From positions 310,001 to 374,000 of the forward strand of contig CAWKMN010000006.1 in the NCBI GenBank assembly GCA_963850765.1: a stretch of DNA of 64,000 nt, written 5' to 3'. The position numbers and the translations under genes were made by a program. Shown in pieces: positions 27,310 through 36,056 of this stretch (its first letter is position 1; each line of letters begins with the position of its first letter). The stretch comes from CAWKMN01 sp963850765 (GTDB lineage: Bacteria; Chloroflexota; Anaerolineae; Aggregatilineales; Aggregatilineaceae). The notes below the pieces were generated by a model, which was not told the DNA's origin, made no database searches, and saw only the letters and a program-made list of their open reading frames with translations.

Positions 27310-28113
27310 TCAGAACACAAACCACGTCAGATAATAATAGCCCACCGCGGCCGAGACCAGCACCGAGTCGATCCGGTCCAGGATGCCGCCGTGACCGGGG
27401 ATCAGGTGGCTGGAATCTTTCGCGCCGACCTGCCGCTTGATCATCGACTCGGCCAGATCCCCAACGGTGCCCAGGGTGCCGATCAGCAGGCCGATCGCCA
27501 GACCATGCCCGGCATTCAGCACATCGCTGTGAACCAACCCGCCGACTACGGCTCCGAACAGCGCGCCGCCGGCCACACTGGCCGCGTAGCCTTCCCAGCT
27601 TTTCTTGGGGCTGACTCGGGGTGTCATCTTGTGACGCCCCCACGTCCGCCCGATCATGTAAGCGGCGGTATCCGAAAACGCCACGCAGCCATACAAAAAG
27701 AGCGTCAGATACGCCCCTTCTTCCAGTTTTCGCACGGAAAGCACATAACTGCCCAACCAGCCGATAAACAGACCGCCGAAGACGGCCAGCGCGACATCGA
27801 TCAGGGGTTGGGAATGGCCCCGCTCCATCGCCCAGACGCCGTAGAATGCGCCGCCGATCAGCAGCAGCGCCAGTCCTGGCTCGCGCCAATCCGGCTCGTC
27901 CAGCGATACGGCCGCGGCGGGCAGCACGATCAGCGCCAGCACCAGCCATTCAGGCGGGCGATAGGGGCCCTGCCGCAGCAGACGCACGTATTCATCCCCG
28001 CCGATCAGCAGCGCCGCCGCCACCACCAATGCAAACGGCCAACCCCCCACCACGATCACGGCGATCAGGATCGGCAGCGCCACCACCGCAACCAGGGCGC
28101 GTGTTTTCAGCAT
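27310..28113 (-). CDS. cdsA: Phosphatidate cytidylyltransferase CdsA
   Basis: A 267-residue membrane enzyme that makes CDP-diacylglycerol from phosphatidic acid and CTP for phospholipid synthesis. Seven or eight hydrophobic segments are visible. The C-terminal family signature is intact: DLAESMIKRQVGAKDSSHLIPGHGGILDRID carries the conserved metal-binding and catalytic aspartates. TPRVSPKKSWEGYAASVAGG is also typical. It begins eight bases after the uppS stop, in the common order frr-uppS-cdsA. Confidence 0.93.
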   Translation of the reverse strand: MLKTRALVAVVALPILIAVIVVGGWPFALVVAAALLIGGDEYVRLLRQGPYRPPEWLVLALIVLPAAAVSLDEPDWREPGLALLLIGGAFYGVWAMERGHSQPLIDVALAVFGGLFIGWLGSYVLSVRKLEEGAYLTLFLYGCVAFSDTAAYMIGRTWGRHKMTPRVSPKKSWEGYAASVAGGALFGAVVGGLVHSDVLNAGHGLAIGLLIGTLGTVGDLAESMIKRQVGAKDSSHLIPGHGGILDRIDSVLVSAAVGYYYLTWFVF

Positions 28114-28121
28114 GTTTTATC

Positions 28122-28841
28122 CTAGCTTTGCAGAACCAGCCCAAAGCGGCGCTCGCGCTGCGCAAACTGCACGATCGCCTTCAGCAGTTCATCCCGGTCA
28201 AAATCCGGCCAGTACGTTGGGGTGGAATAATATTCCGCATAGGAGGCCTGCCAGAGCAGGAAGTTGCTCAGGCGCATCTCGCCCCCGGTGCGGATCACCA
28301 GATCAGGATCGGGCTGGCCGGCCGTGTAGAGGTAGTGGTCAATCAGCCGCTCGTTGATCTGTTCCGGGGGGGTGCCGTCTTCGACGATGCGGCGGAACGC
28401 CTGGATCAAATCCTGCCGCCCGCCGTAATTAAAGGCCACGTTGAGCACCAGATGCTCGTTGTTCCGGGTAAGATCAACCGCCTTGCGGACCTTTGTTTGC
28501 AGCGATTCCGAGAGGCCATCCAGCTCACCTATATGCCGGAGCTGCACGCCGTTGGCATGAAGCTGCCGCAGCTCGCGGTCGATGACCGTTTCGAGGATAT
28601 TCATCAGGCCGCGCACTTCGGCTTCGGGACGTCTCCAGTTTTCGGTCGAAAATGCGTAGATCGTCAGGATCTTGATGCCGAATTCGCCGCAGGCGTTCAG
28701 AATACGCCGCAGGTTCTCGACGCCCGCCCGGTGGCCGGCCAGACGCGGCAGGCCGCGCGCTTTGGCCCACCGGCCGTTGCCGTCCATAATGACGGCCAGG
28801 TGATACGGGATTCGTTCGGGCAGGGTGGCTCCGTCGCTCAT
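28122..28841 (-). CDS. uppS: Polyprenyl (undecaprenyl) diphosphate synthase UppS
   Basis: A cytoplasmic cis-prenyltransferase of 239 residues that makes the lipid carrier for cell-wall synthesis. The signature HLAVIMDGNGRWAKARGLPRLAGHRAG opens the protein, with the catalytic aspartate. TIYAFSTENWRRPEAEV, NVAFNYGGRQD and the C-terminal PDLVIRTGGEMRLSNFLLWQASYAE are all canonical. ATG 28841. It is followed directly by cdsA. The gap to frr upstream carries a repeat element. Confidence 0.95.
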   Translation of the reverse strand: MSDGATLPERIPYHLAVIMDGNGRWAKARGLPRLAGHRAGVENLRRILNACGEFGIKILTIYAFSTENWRRPEAEVRGLMNILETVIDRELRQLHANGVQLRHIGELDGLSESLQTKVRKAVDLTRNNEHLVLNVAFNYGGRQDLIQAFRRIVEDGTPPEQINERLIDHYLYTAGQPDPDLVIRTGGEMRLSNFLLWQASYAEYYSTPTYWPDFDRDELLKAIVQFAQRERRFGLVLQS

Positions 28842-28904
28842 TACGTCAATGCTCCTGTGAGGGCGTGGATCGCCGCGCCCGTGTATGTGCTGGTGAAGCG
28901 GTTA

Positions 28905-29040
28905 GCATGCCCCTCCCTAAATCCCTCCCCACGAGTGGAGAGGGACTTCAGGCGCGTTCGGCTGCCGACGTGCCTCCCCTTTCTCCGTGCGTGCAAAGCA
29001 CGCCTGGGGAAAGGGGTCGGGGGATAGGGGCTGCAAGTGC
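28905..29040. repeat. MITE-like/CCCTCCC repeat inside the frr-uppS interval
   Basis: CCCCTCCCTAAATCCCTCCC, GTGGAGAGGGACTT, CTCCCCTTTCTCC and GGGAAAGGGGTCGGGGGATA follow in the same order as in the elements at 21927-22083. Terminal AGAGCGTGT ends are not evident, so this is a related or end-lacking copy. It separates frr from uppS, genes that are usually tightly packed. Confidence 0.6.
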
Positions 29041-29050
29041 ATCACACCCG

Positions 29051-29611
29051 CTAGACTTCCATGATCTCGGCCTCTTTGCGCTTACCGGCCTCTTCGACCT
29101 CATGGATGTACTTATCCGTGAGTTTCTGTACGTCGTCCTGGCCGTGCTTGTTTTCGTCCTCGGAGATCAGCTTTTCCTTCTCGAACTCGCGCAGATCGTC
29201 AATGGCACTGCGGCGGATGTTGCGCACCGACACGCGTGCCTCCTCGACCCGGCGGTGGACGAGCTTCTGAAGCTCGGCGCGGCGCTGCTGTGTCAGCGGG
29301 GGAATATTGAGCCGGATGACCGTCCCGTCATTGTTCGGGGTGAGGCCCAGTTCGGACGCCAGGATCGCCCGCTCAATCGTCTTCAGCGAGCCTTTGTCAA
29401 ATGGGCGGATGGCGATCAACTGCGGCTCCGGGACGGAGATGGTTGCCAGTTGGTACAGCGGCGTCTCTGTACCGTAATAATCCACGGTCAGCTTCTCGAC
29501 CAGCCCAGACGACGCGCGCCCGGTCCGCATCCCGCGCAAGTCATCTTCGAGAACAACGACCGTACTTTTCATACGGTCTTCGGCATCTTTCAAAACATCT
29601 TTTATGGTCAT
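29051..29611 (-). CDS. frr: Ribosome recycling factor
   Basis: A 186-residue protein that, with EF-G, splits the ribosome after termination. It is recognisable by LRGMRTGRASSGLVEKLTVDYYG and the C-terminal helical part VSVRNIRRSAIDDLREFEKE. I start it at ATG 29611 (MTIKDVLKDAEDRM), the normal RRF N terminus, with GGAG upstream. An in-frame opening at 29647 would add an atypical leader. pyrH, often the gene before frr, is not present here. Confidence 0.95.
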   Translation of the reverse strand: MTIKDVLKDAEDRMKSTVVVLEDDLRGMRTGRASSGLVEKLTVDYYGTETPLYQLATISVPEPQLIAIRPFDKGSLKTIERAILASELGLTPNNDGTVIRLNIPPLTQQRRAELQKLVHRRVEEARVSVRNIRRSAIDDLREFEKEKLISEDENKHGQDDVQKLTDKYIHEVEEAGKRKEAEIMEV

Positions 29612-29829
29612 TGTAGGGCACTCCACGGCAGGTGATAAATTTCTCAACTCGTGATAGCGAGAAAATTGTCGCCTATTCGTGCCGCGTTGTCAAACCTGCC
29701 AGATTGGTTCTCCATTCCATACACGCCCGGACGCATGATTGCTCAGTTGAATGAATCTTCTGACGATTTTGTGCATCTAACGCCCTGAAAACGACTGGAT
29801 TTCAGCTAACGATAAAGGAACAGGTCTCG

Positions 29830-30225
29830 ATGGAAATGGAAATCGTCTTCCCCGGTGGCGCTCAGGTGGATGCAATTGCGGGCGATCTGGTCATAACAAC
29901 CAATCAGGACGGCTCGGCCCCGTCGCCGTTTGCGCTGTTTCTGGCGTCGATGGGCACCTGCGCGGGCATTTATGTGCTGAATTTCTGCCAGCAGCGCGGC
30001 CTGCCCACCGATGGGCTCCGCATCGTGCAGCGCATGCACACCGACCCCTACACCCGCATGGTGTCTCAGGTTGAGCTCGACATCCAACTGCCGGCCAATT
30101 TCCCGATGAAGTACAAAGACGCGGTGATCCGGTCGGCAGAACTGTGCGCCGTCAAGAAGCATCTCGAAAATCCGCCCACGTTCGACGTACGCACTTCGGT
30201 CGTGGAGGCTGAAACCTCGGCGTAG
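29830..30225 (+). CDS. OsmC-family protein
   Basis: A 131-residue protein of the OsmC/Ohr family. SPFALFLASMGTCAGIYVLNF carries the first conserved cysteine near residue 54, and AELCAVKKHLENPP the second near residue 109. OsmC and Ohr use this pair to reduce organic peroxides. The family is also used for other thiol chemistry, so the substrate is not fixed. It is shorter than E. coli OsmC (about 140). Alone between repeats. Confidence 0.85.
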   Translation: MEMEIVFPGGAQVDAIAGDLVITTNQDGSAPSPFALFLASMGTCAGIYVLNFCQQRGLPTDGLRIVQRMHTDPYTRMVSQVELDIQLPANFPMKYKDAVIRSAELCAVKKHLENPPTFDVRTSVVEAETSA

Positions 30226-30244
30226 GGATCAGCCCTTCCCCACT

Positions 30245-30356
30245 GGGTAGCCGAGCGGATCAAGTCCCTCTCCACCTTGTGGGGAGGGATTTAGGGAGGG
30301 GCCAACCCACGAAAACACGCTTACGTTGGCACCTGGGCGGGTTTGTAAACCCGCCC
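30245..30356. repeat. CCCTCCC-type repeat fragment and GGCGGG palindrome copy 3
   Basis: 30263-30303 carries the reverse orientation of the CCCTCCCTAAATCCCTCCCC phrase. 30335-30356 is GGGCGGG-TTTGTAAA-CCCGCCC, a one-base variant of the palindrome family. Confidence 0.6.
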
Positions 30357-30447
30357 CTACAACAAGCCTCCTATCCGCTTGCCGCAAACCCGATCCGCGT
30401 CCACAATACACGCAGTCTCACCTGCTGATCGTCGGACGGATATTTCC

Positions 30448-32064
30448 ATGCGAACGGTATTTCATATCCCGGCCCCGGTGCTCGGTTTTGCCGTGCTGCT
30501 GGCCCTGGTGACCAGCCTGCCCTATATCGCCTTCACGCTCAACACGCCGGATGGATGGGCGTACAGCGGATCGGCGGCTCACCCCGCCAGTGCCATTGTT
30601 GATTACAACAGCTATCTGGCCGCGCTGCGGCTCGGCGCGCAGGGACAGATGGGTTATGAACTGCGCTTCACCCACGAGGATCATCCGCCGATCCCCGTGG
30701 CGTTTGGGGCGCGCGTGGCCCTGGGCTGGACCGCGGGCATGATCGGACTCGGTCTGCCGCTCACCTACCACCTTGCGCGGTTTGTGCTCACAATCGGCGC
30801 CGTGCTGGCGATTTGGGCGCTGGCGGCGCACTTTTTCGCAGATTCGCTGACACGGTGGATGGTGCTGCTTTTTGCCACGGTCGCCGGCGGCTGGAGCTGG
30901 CTGGTGCTCGTGATCCCGGTGGGGCGCTCGGATATTTCCCCGATCGAGTTCTGGCTGTTCGACGCGTTTAACCTGCTGGGCATGTTTTACGCCATGCATT
31001 TTGCACTGGCGCTGATTTTTCAGGCGGCGGCCGTGCTGGCTTATGAACGCTGGATCCAGGGGGGCGGCGCGCGTCCGCTGGCGATCCTGACCGTCGCGCT
31101 GGCCGGACTGAGCATCGTCCAGCCGTACATCGCCCCGCTGACCGGCCTGCTGATCGGACTCATGACGGCCTATCACCTGTTTATCGCGCCGGAGCGGTTA
31201 TCCTTTCGGCGGGCACTGTGGCTGGCGCTCCCGCTGGCGGTTCATGCCGCGCTGGTGCTCTACCAGTATCTCGCCATGCAGTCGAATGCCGTCTGGCGCG
31301 GATTCGTCGAGCAGAACGATACCCTGTCGCCGCCCGTCATCTACTATGTGCTCGGCTACCTGCCCCTGCTGATCCCCGCCGCGCTGAGTCTGCGCCGCCC
31401 GCAGCGGCATTTGCTGATCGCCTGGGTCTGGATCGTGCTGGTCGCGCTGCTGCTGTATATGCCCCTGCCTACCCAGCGCCGCTACACGCTGGGGCTGCAA
31501 ACGATGCTGGCGATCCCAGCCGCCGCCGGGTGGGTGCAGGTGATCCTGCCGCGTATGAAATACCGCCGCCGCCCGCTCGCCACCATGATCTATCTGATGT
31601 TCGCGTCGATCAGCCTGCTGCTGATGATCGCGGTGAACACGCTGGCCGCCTTCCGCCCCGAAGAGAATACGCACGTCTTCTGGCAGCCTGACGAGCGCGC
31701 CGGCTACGACTGGCTGACAGCGCACACCGATCCTGACGACATCATCCTGACGACGTTCAAAGCGAAAGAGAAGCGCAGCGGGGGATCGGTCGTCGCGGCG
31801 ACGGGCCGGCGCGTCTATCTGGGGCACTGGTTCGAGACGGTGGATTTTGAGCACAAGAGCGATCAGGTCGAGCGGTTTTACGACCCGACCACGTCCGATG
31901 CGTGGCGCTGCGCCTTCCTGCGCGAGATTGGCGCGGCGTATGTGTGGTACGACCTGCCCTACGTGCTCACGACCGGGATCTGGCAGCCGGACGAATTGGC
32001 GTGTCTGGACGTCGCCTTTGAGCACGGCAGCCTGACGATTTACCGGGTGATCGGTGGTGAATAA
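30448..32064 (+). CDS. Polytopic membrane protein of unknown function
   Basis: A 538-residue membrane protein with about eleven hydrophobic segments between residues 8 and 425 and a soluble C-terminal domain of about 110 residues. The early loop YNSYLAALRLGAQGQMGYELRFTHEDHPP and the late FWQPDERAGYDWLTAHTDPDDIILTTF are like membrane glycosyltransferases of the GT-C group, which have an extracytoplasmic C-terminal domain. I cannot point to a catalytic motif, so the assignment stays open. The start at ATG 30448 puts the first membrane helix at the N terminus; an in-frame ATG at 30379 is less likely. Confidence 0.6.
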   Translation: MRTVFHIPAPVLGFAVLLALVTSLPYIAFTLNTPDGWAYSGSAAHPASAIVDYNSYLAALRLGAQGQMGYELRFTHEDHPPIPVAFGARVALGWTAGMIGLGLPLTYHLARFVLTIGAVLAIWALAAHFFADSLTRWMVLLFATVAGGWSWLVLVIPVGRSDISPIEFWLFDAFNLLGMFYAMHFALALIFQAAAVLAYERWIQGGGARPLAILTVALAGLSIVQPYIAPLTGLLIGLMTAYHLFIAPERLSFRRALWLALPLAVHAALVLYQYLAMQSNAVWRGFVEQNDTLSPPVIYYVLGYLPLLIPAALSLRRPQRHLLIAWVWIVLVALLLYMPLPTQRRYTLGLQTMLAIPAAAGWVQVILPRMKYRRRPLATMIYLMFASISLLLMIAVNTLAAFRPEENTHVFWQPDERAGYDWLTAHTDPDDIILTTFKAKEKRSGGSVVAATGRRVYLGHWFETVDFEHKSDQVERFYDPTTSDAWRCAFLREIGAAYVWYDLPYVLTTGIWQPDELACLDVAFEHGSLTIYRVIGGE

Positions 32065-32174
32065 GGATAGTTCACGGATCGCCAAAAAGATCCTTTTTTT
32101 CGCAATCACGGGAAGAATGGTACACTGCGCGCACGTTCTTACTTGATTTTTGCGCCAATGAGAGGTTGATTCCC

Positions 32175-33107
32175 GTGCGAATAGTGATCGATACGGATGC
32201 CGGTGTGGACGATGCTCAGGCCCTCATGATGGCCCTGAGCTACCCGGAGGTGACCATTGAAGCCATCACTACCGTCACCGGCAATGTTCATGTGGATAAC
32301 GTGATCCGAAATGTGTTTACCGTGCTGGATCTGATGGGCACGGAAGTGCCGATCTACCGGGGAGCTGATCAGCCGCTGGTGCCGGGCTACTGGCAGCCCG
32401 AGGTACGTTATCATGGCGAAGACGGGTTGGGCGGGCTGAAAAACCGCTCTCAGAACGCCAACCGGCAGCCGAAGGCAGCTCCGGCCGCGGTGGCGCTGGT
32501 CCGGCTGGCGAACGAAATGCCCGGCGAGCTGGTGCTGATCACGCTCGGTCCGCTCACGAATATCGCGCTGGCCTGCCGGCTGGATCCAACCTTCCCGCAA
32601 AAGATCCGGCAGTTGGTCTTTATGGGCGGCACCATCTCGGCGGTGGGCAATACGAAAAACCTGAGCGCCGAATTCAATATCTTCTGCGACCCCGAGGCCG
32701 CGCTCATCGTGCTGGATGCCTTCCCGCAGGCGACGATGCTCTCGTGGGAAACGACGCTGAAACACAGCTTCTCGTGGAAAGAATACGACAGCCTGACCGC
32801 CATGCCAACAGCAGCGGCGCGCTTTTTCCACGAAACGACACAGGTCGGCATCGAATTTGTGCGCAAGGTGCGCCCCGAAGCGGGCTTCTTGCTGCCCGAT
32901 CCCCTGGCGATGGCCGTAGCGCTGGAGCCGGATTTAATCCTGGCTCGCGAGCAGCGTTATGTCACCGTTGAACTGCAAGGCAGGCTTACGCGTGGCCAGA
33001 CCGTCATCGATCATTTTGGCACTGTGGGGCACGCGCCCAACGTAGACATCATCACCGGCGTGAATATACAGGGGGTTCTCCGCCTGTACGAGCACATGCT
33101 GGTCTAG
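32175..33107 (+). CDS. Nucleoside hydrolase
   Basis: A 310-residue enzyme of the inosine-uridine preferring nucleoside hydrolase family, which splits N-glycosidic bonds of ribonucleosides. The calcium-site motif IDTDAGVDDAQAL is at the N terminus (DTDxGxDDA), VTGNVHVDN follows, LITLGPLTNIALA is the second family motif, and FMGGTISAVGN and EFNIFCDPEAA complete the core. DPLAMAVAL supplies the last metal aspartate. Start GTG 32175 behind GAGAGG. It lies 25 bases before a peptidase gene. Confidence 0.9.
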   Translation: MRIVIDTDAGVDDAQALMMALSYPEVTIEAITTVTGNVHVDNVIRNVFTVLDLMGTEVPIYRGADQPLVPGYWQPEVRYHGEDGLGGLKNRSQNANRQPKAAPAAVALVRLANEMPGELVLITLGPLTNIALACRLDPTFPQKIRQLVFMGGTISAVGNTKNLSAEFNIFCDPEAALIVLDAFPQATMLSWETTLKHSFSWKEYDSLTAMPTAAARFFHETTQVGIEFVRKVRPEAGFLLPDPLAMAVALEPDLILAREQRYVTVELQGRLTRGQTVIDHFGTVGHAPNVDIITGVNIQGVLRLYEHMLV

Positions 33108-33132
33108 CCGAATCAGGTTGCGAGGTAGTGTG

Positions 33133-34293
33133 ATGCCTGTCGAGATTCTGAACAAGGCCCTGCCCGCGCTGCAAGACAGCCTGAACCGGCTGCCCGCGCT
33201 CAATGACCTCGAATCGATCTGGGAGCTGCTGCGCCGGCTGTTATCCGCGCATGCGCCCAGCGGAGGAGCGAATCTGCTCGGCGGGGTGGGCGATGATATT
33301 GCCGTGCTGGCCGATAACCTGGGCCTGCGCGACCGCGTCACGCCGCATCTTGGCTCGACGGGCAACACGGCGATCTGGCTCGGCGCGGATAAGCCGGGTG
33401 CCGATGTGGTCGTGTGCGCGCACATGGACCGGCCGTCGTTCCGCGTGCGCTCCGTGGACGAGGGCACGCTCTACCCGATCTGCGCGAACCGCTTCCCGCC
33501 GGGCGAATACCGCGTGCCGGCTAAAGCCGTCCGGTTCGAGCGCGGCCGGCTGGTCGTGAGCGCCGAGGGGATGCTGGTCTCGAATAAAGAAGACAGCGCC
33601 GAAGATCTGCGCTTTGAGGGCCGGCGGGGCAAGCTGGCGTGGCACGATACGGTGCTGCTCGACGTCTATCCCGCGCGCGACGGTGAGAAGATCGTCGCTA
33701 CCGGGCTGGATAACAGCCTGGGCGTCCTGACGGCGCTGCTGACGGCGGCGGTGCTGCGCGAGGTGGAAAACGTCATGCGCGAGCGCGAGCGGCGCTGTAT
33801 TTTCGTCTTCACCGACCAGGAAGAAGGCCCACCGGATGCCCTCTTTGGGCAGGGCGCGGCCCGCCTTATGCACACCCTCCCCCCGCCGACCTACGGCTGC
33901 ATCGTGGTCGATACACAGACCGCCGGCGCGGGGCTGGAACCCCAGTTGGGACAGGGCGCATGTCATGGTGCGGTATCGCGTTGGGGCAAGGGGGCGATTG
34001 TCCCGCCCAACTATCACGCGCTGGCGGTCGATCTGGCCGAGGCGATCAACGGGCAGCGCCCCGGCACCGTGCAGCTCAATCACGGCGCGATCTCGCGCAG
34101 CGACGAGGTGTTCCTCAGCCAGTGGGCGCGCATCCTGGCCTTGATCGGCCCGCCGTCCACCGATCCCCACACGGGCTACGAATCAGCGCAGTTAGGCGAT
34201 ATTCAGGATACGGTGTGGTGGCTGGCCCATTTCCTGATCCCGGCACTGAATCTGGTGCCCGAACTGACGCCGCGTTATGCCCTGGGGCGCTGA
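33133..34293 (+). CDS. M20/M42-like metallopeptidase
   Basis: A 386-residue protein with the layout of M42 aminopeptidases. VVVCAHMDRPSF gives a metal-binding histidine and aspartate, ATGLDNSLGVLTALL a bridging aspartate, and FTDQEEGPPDALFGQGA the catalytic and metal glutamates. The segment between residues 100 and 185 resembles the inserted domain of M42 enzymes. SRSDEVFLSQW lies near the end. The substrate is unknown. It starts at ATG 33133 just after the nucleoside hydrolase, so the two may be one unit. Confidence 0.78.
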   Translation: MPVEILNKALPALQDSLNRLPALNDLESIWELLRRLLSAHAPSGGANLLGGVGDDIAVLADNLGLRDRVTPHLGSTGNTAIWLGADKPGADVVVCAHMDRPSFRVRSVDEGTLYPICANRFPPGEYRVPAKAVRFERGRLVVSAEGMLVSNKEDSAEDLRFEGRRGKLAWHDTVLLDVYPARDGEKIVATGLDNSLGVLTALLTAAVLREVENVMRERERRCIFVFTDQEEGPPDALFGQGAARLMHTLPPPTYGCIVVDTQTAGAGLEPQLGQGACHGAVSRWGKGAIVPPNYHALAVDLAEAINGQRPGTVQLNHGAISRSDEVFLSQWARILALIGPPSTDPHTGYESAQLGDIQDTVWWLAHFLIPALNLVPELTPRYALGR

Positions 34294-34368
34294 AAATTCA
34301 GCAGCCGGGTAACGTTTGGTCGTCTCCTGCATCCAACCAATATATTGACTGCCGCAAAAGGAGAGGTT

Positions 34369-34806
34369 ATGGCCGCGTTATCCGTTCTGTCGTTTTTCAA
34401 AAGCAACTGGCTGCTCCTGATCGTGCTCACCGCTGTGATCGGCTTTGCCGGGATCCACATCGTCTGGTATATCCACCCCAGCGACGTGAAATCCGTCGAG
34501 GATCTGAACACACGCCTGGCCGCCGGCCAGCCGACCGTCGTGGAGTTCTACTCCAATCTTTGAACGGTGTGTACCCTGAATAAGCCCGTCGTGGACGGGA
34601 TCGAGGACGATCTGGAAGGGCGCGCCGTCGTGCTGCGCCTGGATATGTTGAGTGATGTGGGCCGCAGCGCCGCCAGGCAGTACGGCGTGAAAGCGGTCCC
34701 GACCCTGCTGCTGTTTGATGGCCGCGGCAGTGTGATTTTGCGCCAGACCGGGCGCATCGATGCCGGCGCGATCCGCGATCAGGTCGCGGCGGTGGAAGCA
34801 CGGTAG
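34369..34806 (+). CDS. Membrane-anchored thioredoxin-like protein with in-frame TGA (probable selenocysteine, UxxC)
   Basis: The frame from ATG 34369 (AAGGAG upstream) to the stop at 34804-34806 is interrupted only by TGA at 34561-34563, codon 65. If TGA is read through, the 145-residue protein has an N-terminal membrane helix (residues 9-33) and a thioredoxin fold: VVEFYSNL-U-TVCTLNKPVVD, with the cis-proline segment GVKAVPTLLLFDGRG. TGA falls exactly at the first position of the thioredoxin CxxC motif, giving UxxC. Downstream, CCCGTC-GTG-GACGGG (34585-34599) is a six-pair hairpin whose loop begins 27 bases after TGA and starts with G. This fits the spacing and loop rule I recall for bacterial SECIS elements. 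Alternatives are a nonsense mutation or a base-call error. No sel genes are in the window. Confidence 0.72.
34585..34599 (+). promoter_or_regulatory. Candidate bacterial SECIS hairpin
   Basis: CCCGTC pairs fully with GACGGG around a GTG loop inside the coding sequence, 21 bases after the TGA codon. The codons here (Pro-Val-Val-Asp-Gly) are also the normal thioredoxin sequence, so the structure must be weighed against protein constraint. Confidence 0.55.
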
Positions 34807-34844
34807 AGCTACCTCAAAGCACACCAACCACTTGACCGGCCGCG

Positions 34845-35792
34845 TTACTCGGCGTTTTCGGGTACGCGCAGCAAAGAGAAACAGACAGGATCGAAGTATT
34901 TCATCCAGAAAGCCGCCGCTTCGGGATTAAATGACTCAAAGTCCACCGCGCAGCGCTGGTAGCCCTGATCGGCATAATCACGCAGCGCCGCCGCCAGCAG
35001 CGCCCCGGCGGCACGCCGTCCCCGGTAGGCTGGGCGAGTATAAGCACCCGTGATCGCGGTAGTCGTGTCCGCGCTCAGGATGGGCAGCTCACAGCCGCGC
35101 CCTTCAAAGCGCATGAACCCCACCGGATCGCTGCCGCACATCGCCAGCCAGATGCGGTTGTCGGGGTCGTTCAGAAACGGCACGAGCGCGGCGGCATCAC
35201 TGGGCTGCTGGCGCGCCATGAACACGGGTGGCTGCGAATAGTGCTGCCAGTGTTCGGCATCAAGCACGGCCAGCAGCGCGGCGTCGTCTGGTGTGGCCTT
35301 GCGGACGGTAAAATCATCCCCGGCGAGGATTCCCGTGGGGTCCATCGTCCGGACCGCGTCCACGACCGTCAGGCCGAATCCGTTCCAGAACCATGACTTT
35401 TCGGCTTCGTGGTCATCGGCCAGGATCGTCACCGCGTGGACCCGACACCCTGCATCAGCCCACCGCGCCGATGCGCAACGATACATGGCGCGATAAATGG
35501 CGAGTTTGTGTCCGTCCGCGGCCGCGTGTCCCCATTCCGGGACGTAAGCCCCCTGCCGTTCGGATTCGCGAAAGTGATCGACCACGAACCAGCCCAGATA
35601 GCCGATCAGTCTGCCCCCATCCAGCGCGGCGACGGCCGAATCAAGCAGATACCCCAGGTATTCGGCCGCGACCGCCGGGTTCTCCAGGCGATCCGGCACG
35701 ATCGGGAGATTCTGGCGCAGCCGCCGGAAATTCCGAACAAACAGCGCGGCGGCTTCTGGAATGTGTTCCTGCCGGAATGGTATAATTTCCAA
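34845..35792 (-). CDS. GNAT-family N-acetyltransferase, probably two-domain
   Basis: A 315-residue protein with two acetyltransferase-like halves. The N-terminal half (FRQEHIPEAAALFVRNFRRL, then VAALDGGRLIGYLGWF) lacks a clear acetyl-CoA loop. The C-terminal half, from about residue 165 (TVRKATPDDAALLAVLDAEHW), contains AITGAYTRPAYRGRRAAGALLAAALRDYADQGYQRCAVDFES, which includes the R/QxxGxG/A-type CoA loop. It starts with TTG at 35792 behind GGGGAG. The acceptor is unknown. Confidence 0.82.
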   Translation of the reverse strand: MEIIPFRQEHIPEAAALFVRNFRRLRQNLPIVPDRLENPAVAAEYLGYLLDSAVAALDGGRLIGYLGWFVVDHFRESERQGAYVPEWGHAAADGHKLAIYRAMYRCASARWADAGCRVHAVTILADDHEAEKSWFWNGFGLTVVDAVRTMDPTGILAGDDFTVRKATPDDAALLAVLDAEHWQHYSQPPVFMARQQPSDAAALVPFLNDPDNRIWLAMCGSDPVGFMRFEGRGCELPILSADTTTAITGAYTRPAYRGRRAAGALLAAALRDYADQGYQRCAVDFESFNPEAAAFWMKYFDPVCFSLLRVPENAE

Positions 35793-35942
35793 GTGGTTCT
35801 CCCCTGGTGATTCGAAGACACGAGTCGGGCCTTATGCTATTGGTCGGAGAAAGGGACTGATGGGGTGAGGCCGATCCAGCATAAGCCCCGAGTAGTGTAG
35901 GCGATCGGGGGCCGGAAGTAAATGGGGATGTGAGCGACAGAA

Positions 35943-35976
35943 GAGCCTGGCGCTGTTATCACGACCAGGCTCTTCA
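35943..35976 (-). terminator. Strong hairpin downstream of the 36713 gene
   Basis: AAGAGCCTGG and CCAGGCTCTT form a perfect ten-pair stem around a 14-base loop. No T-tract follows on the minus strand, so it may stop transcription only weakly or protect the 3' end. It lies 80 bases after the stop of the secreted-protein gene 36057-36713. Confidence 0.55.
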
Positions 35977-36056
35977 GCTTCGGTTTGCGTGCAGGGGTGA
36001 CCGTTGGGTCGCCTGGCGGTTGTAACCCGCCCACGAAAACGTGCCATATGATTTAA

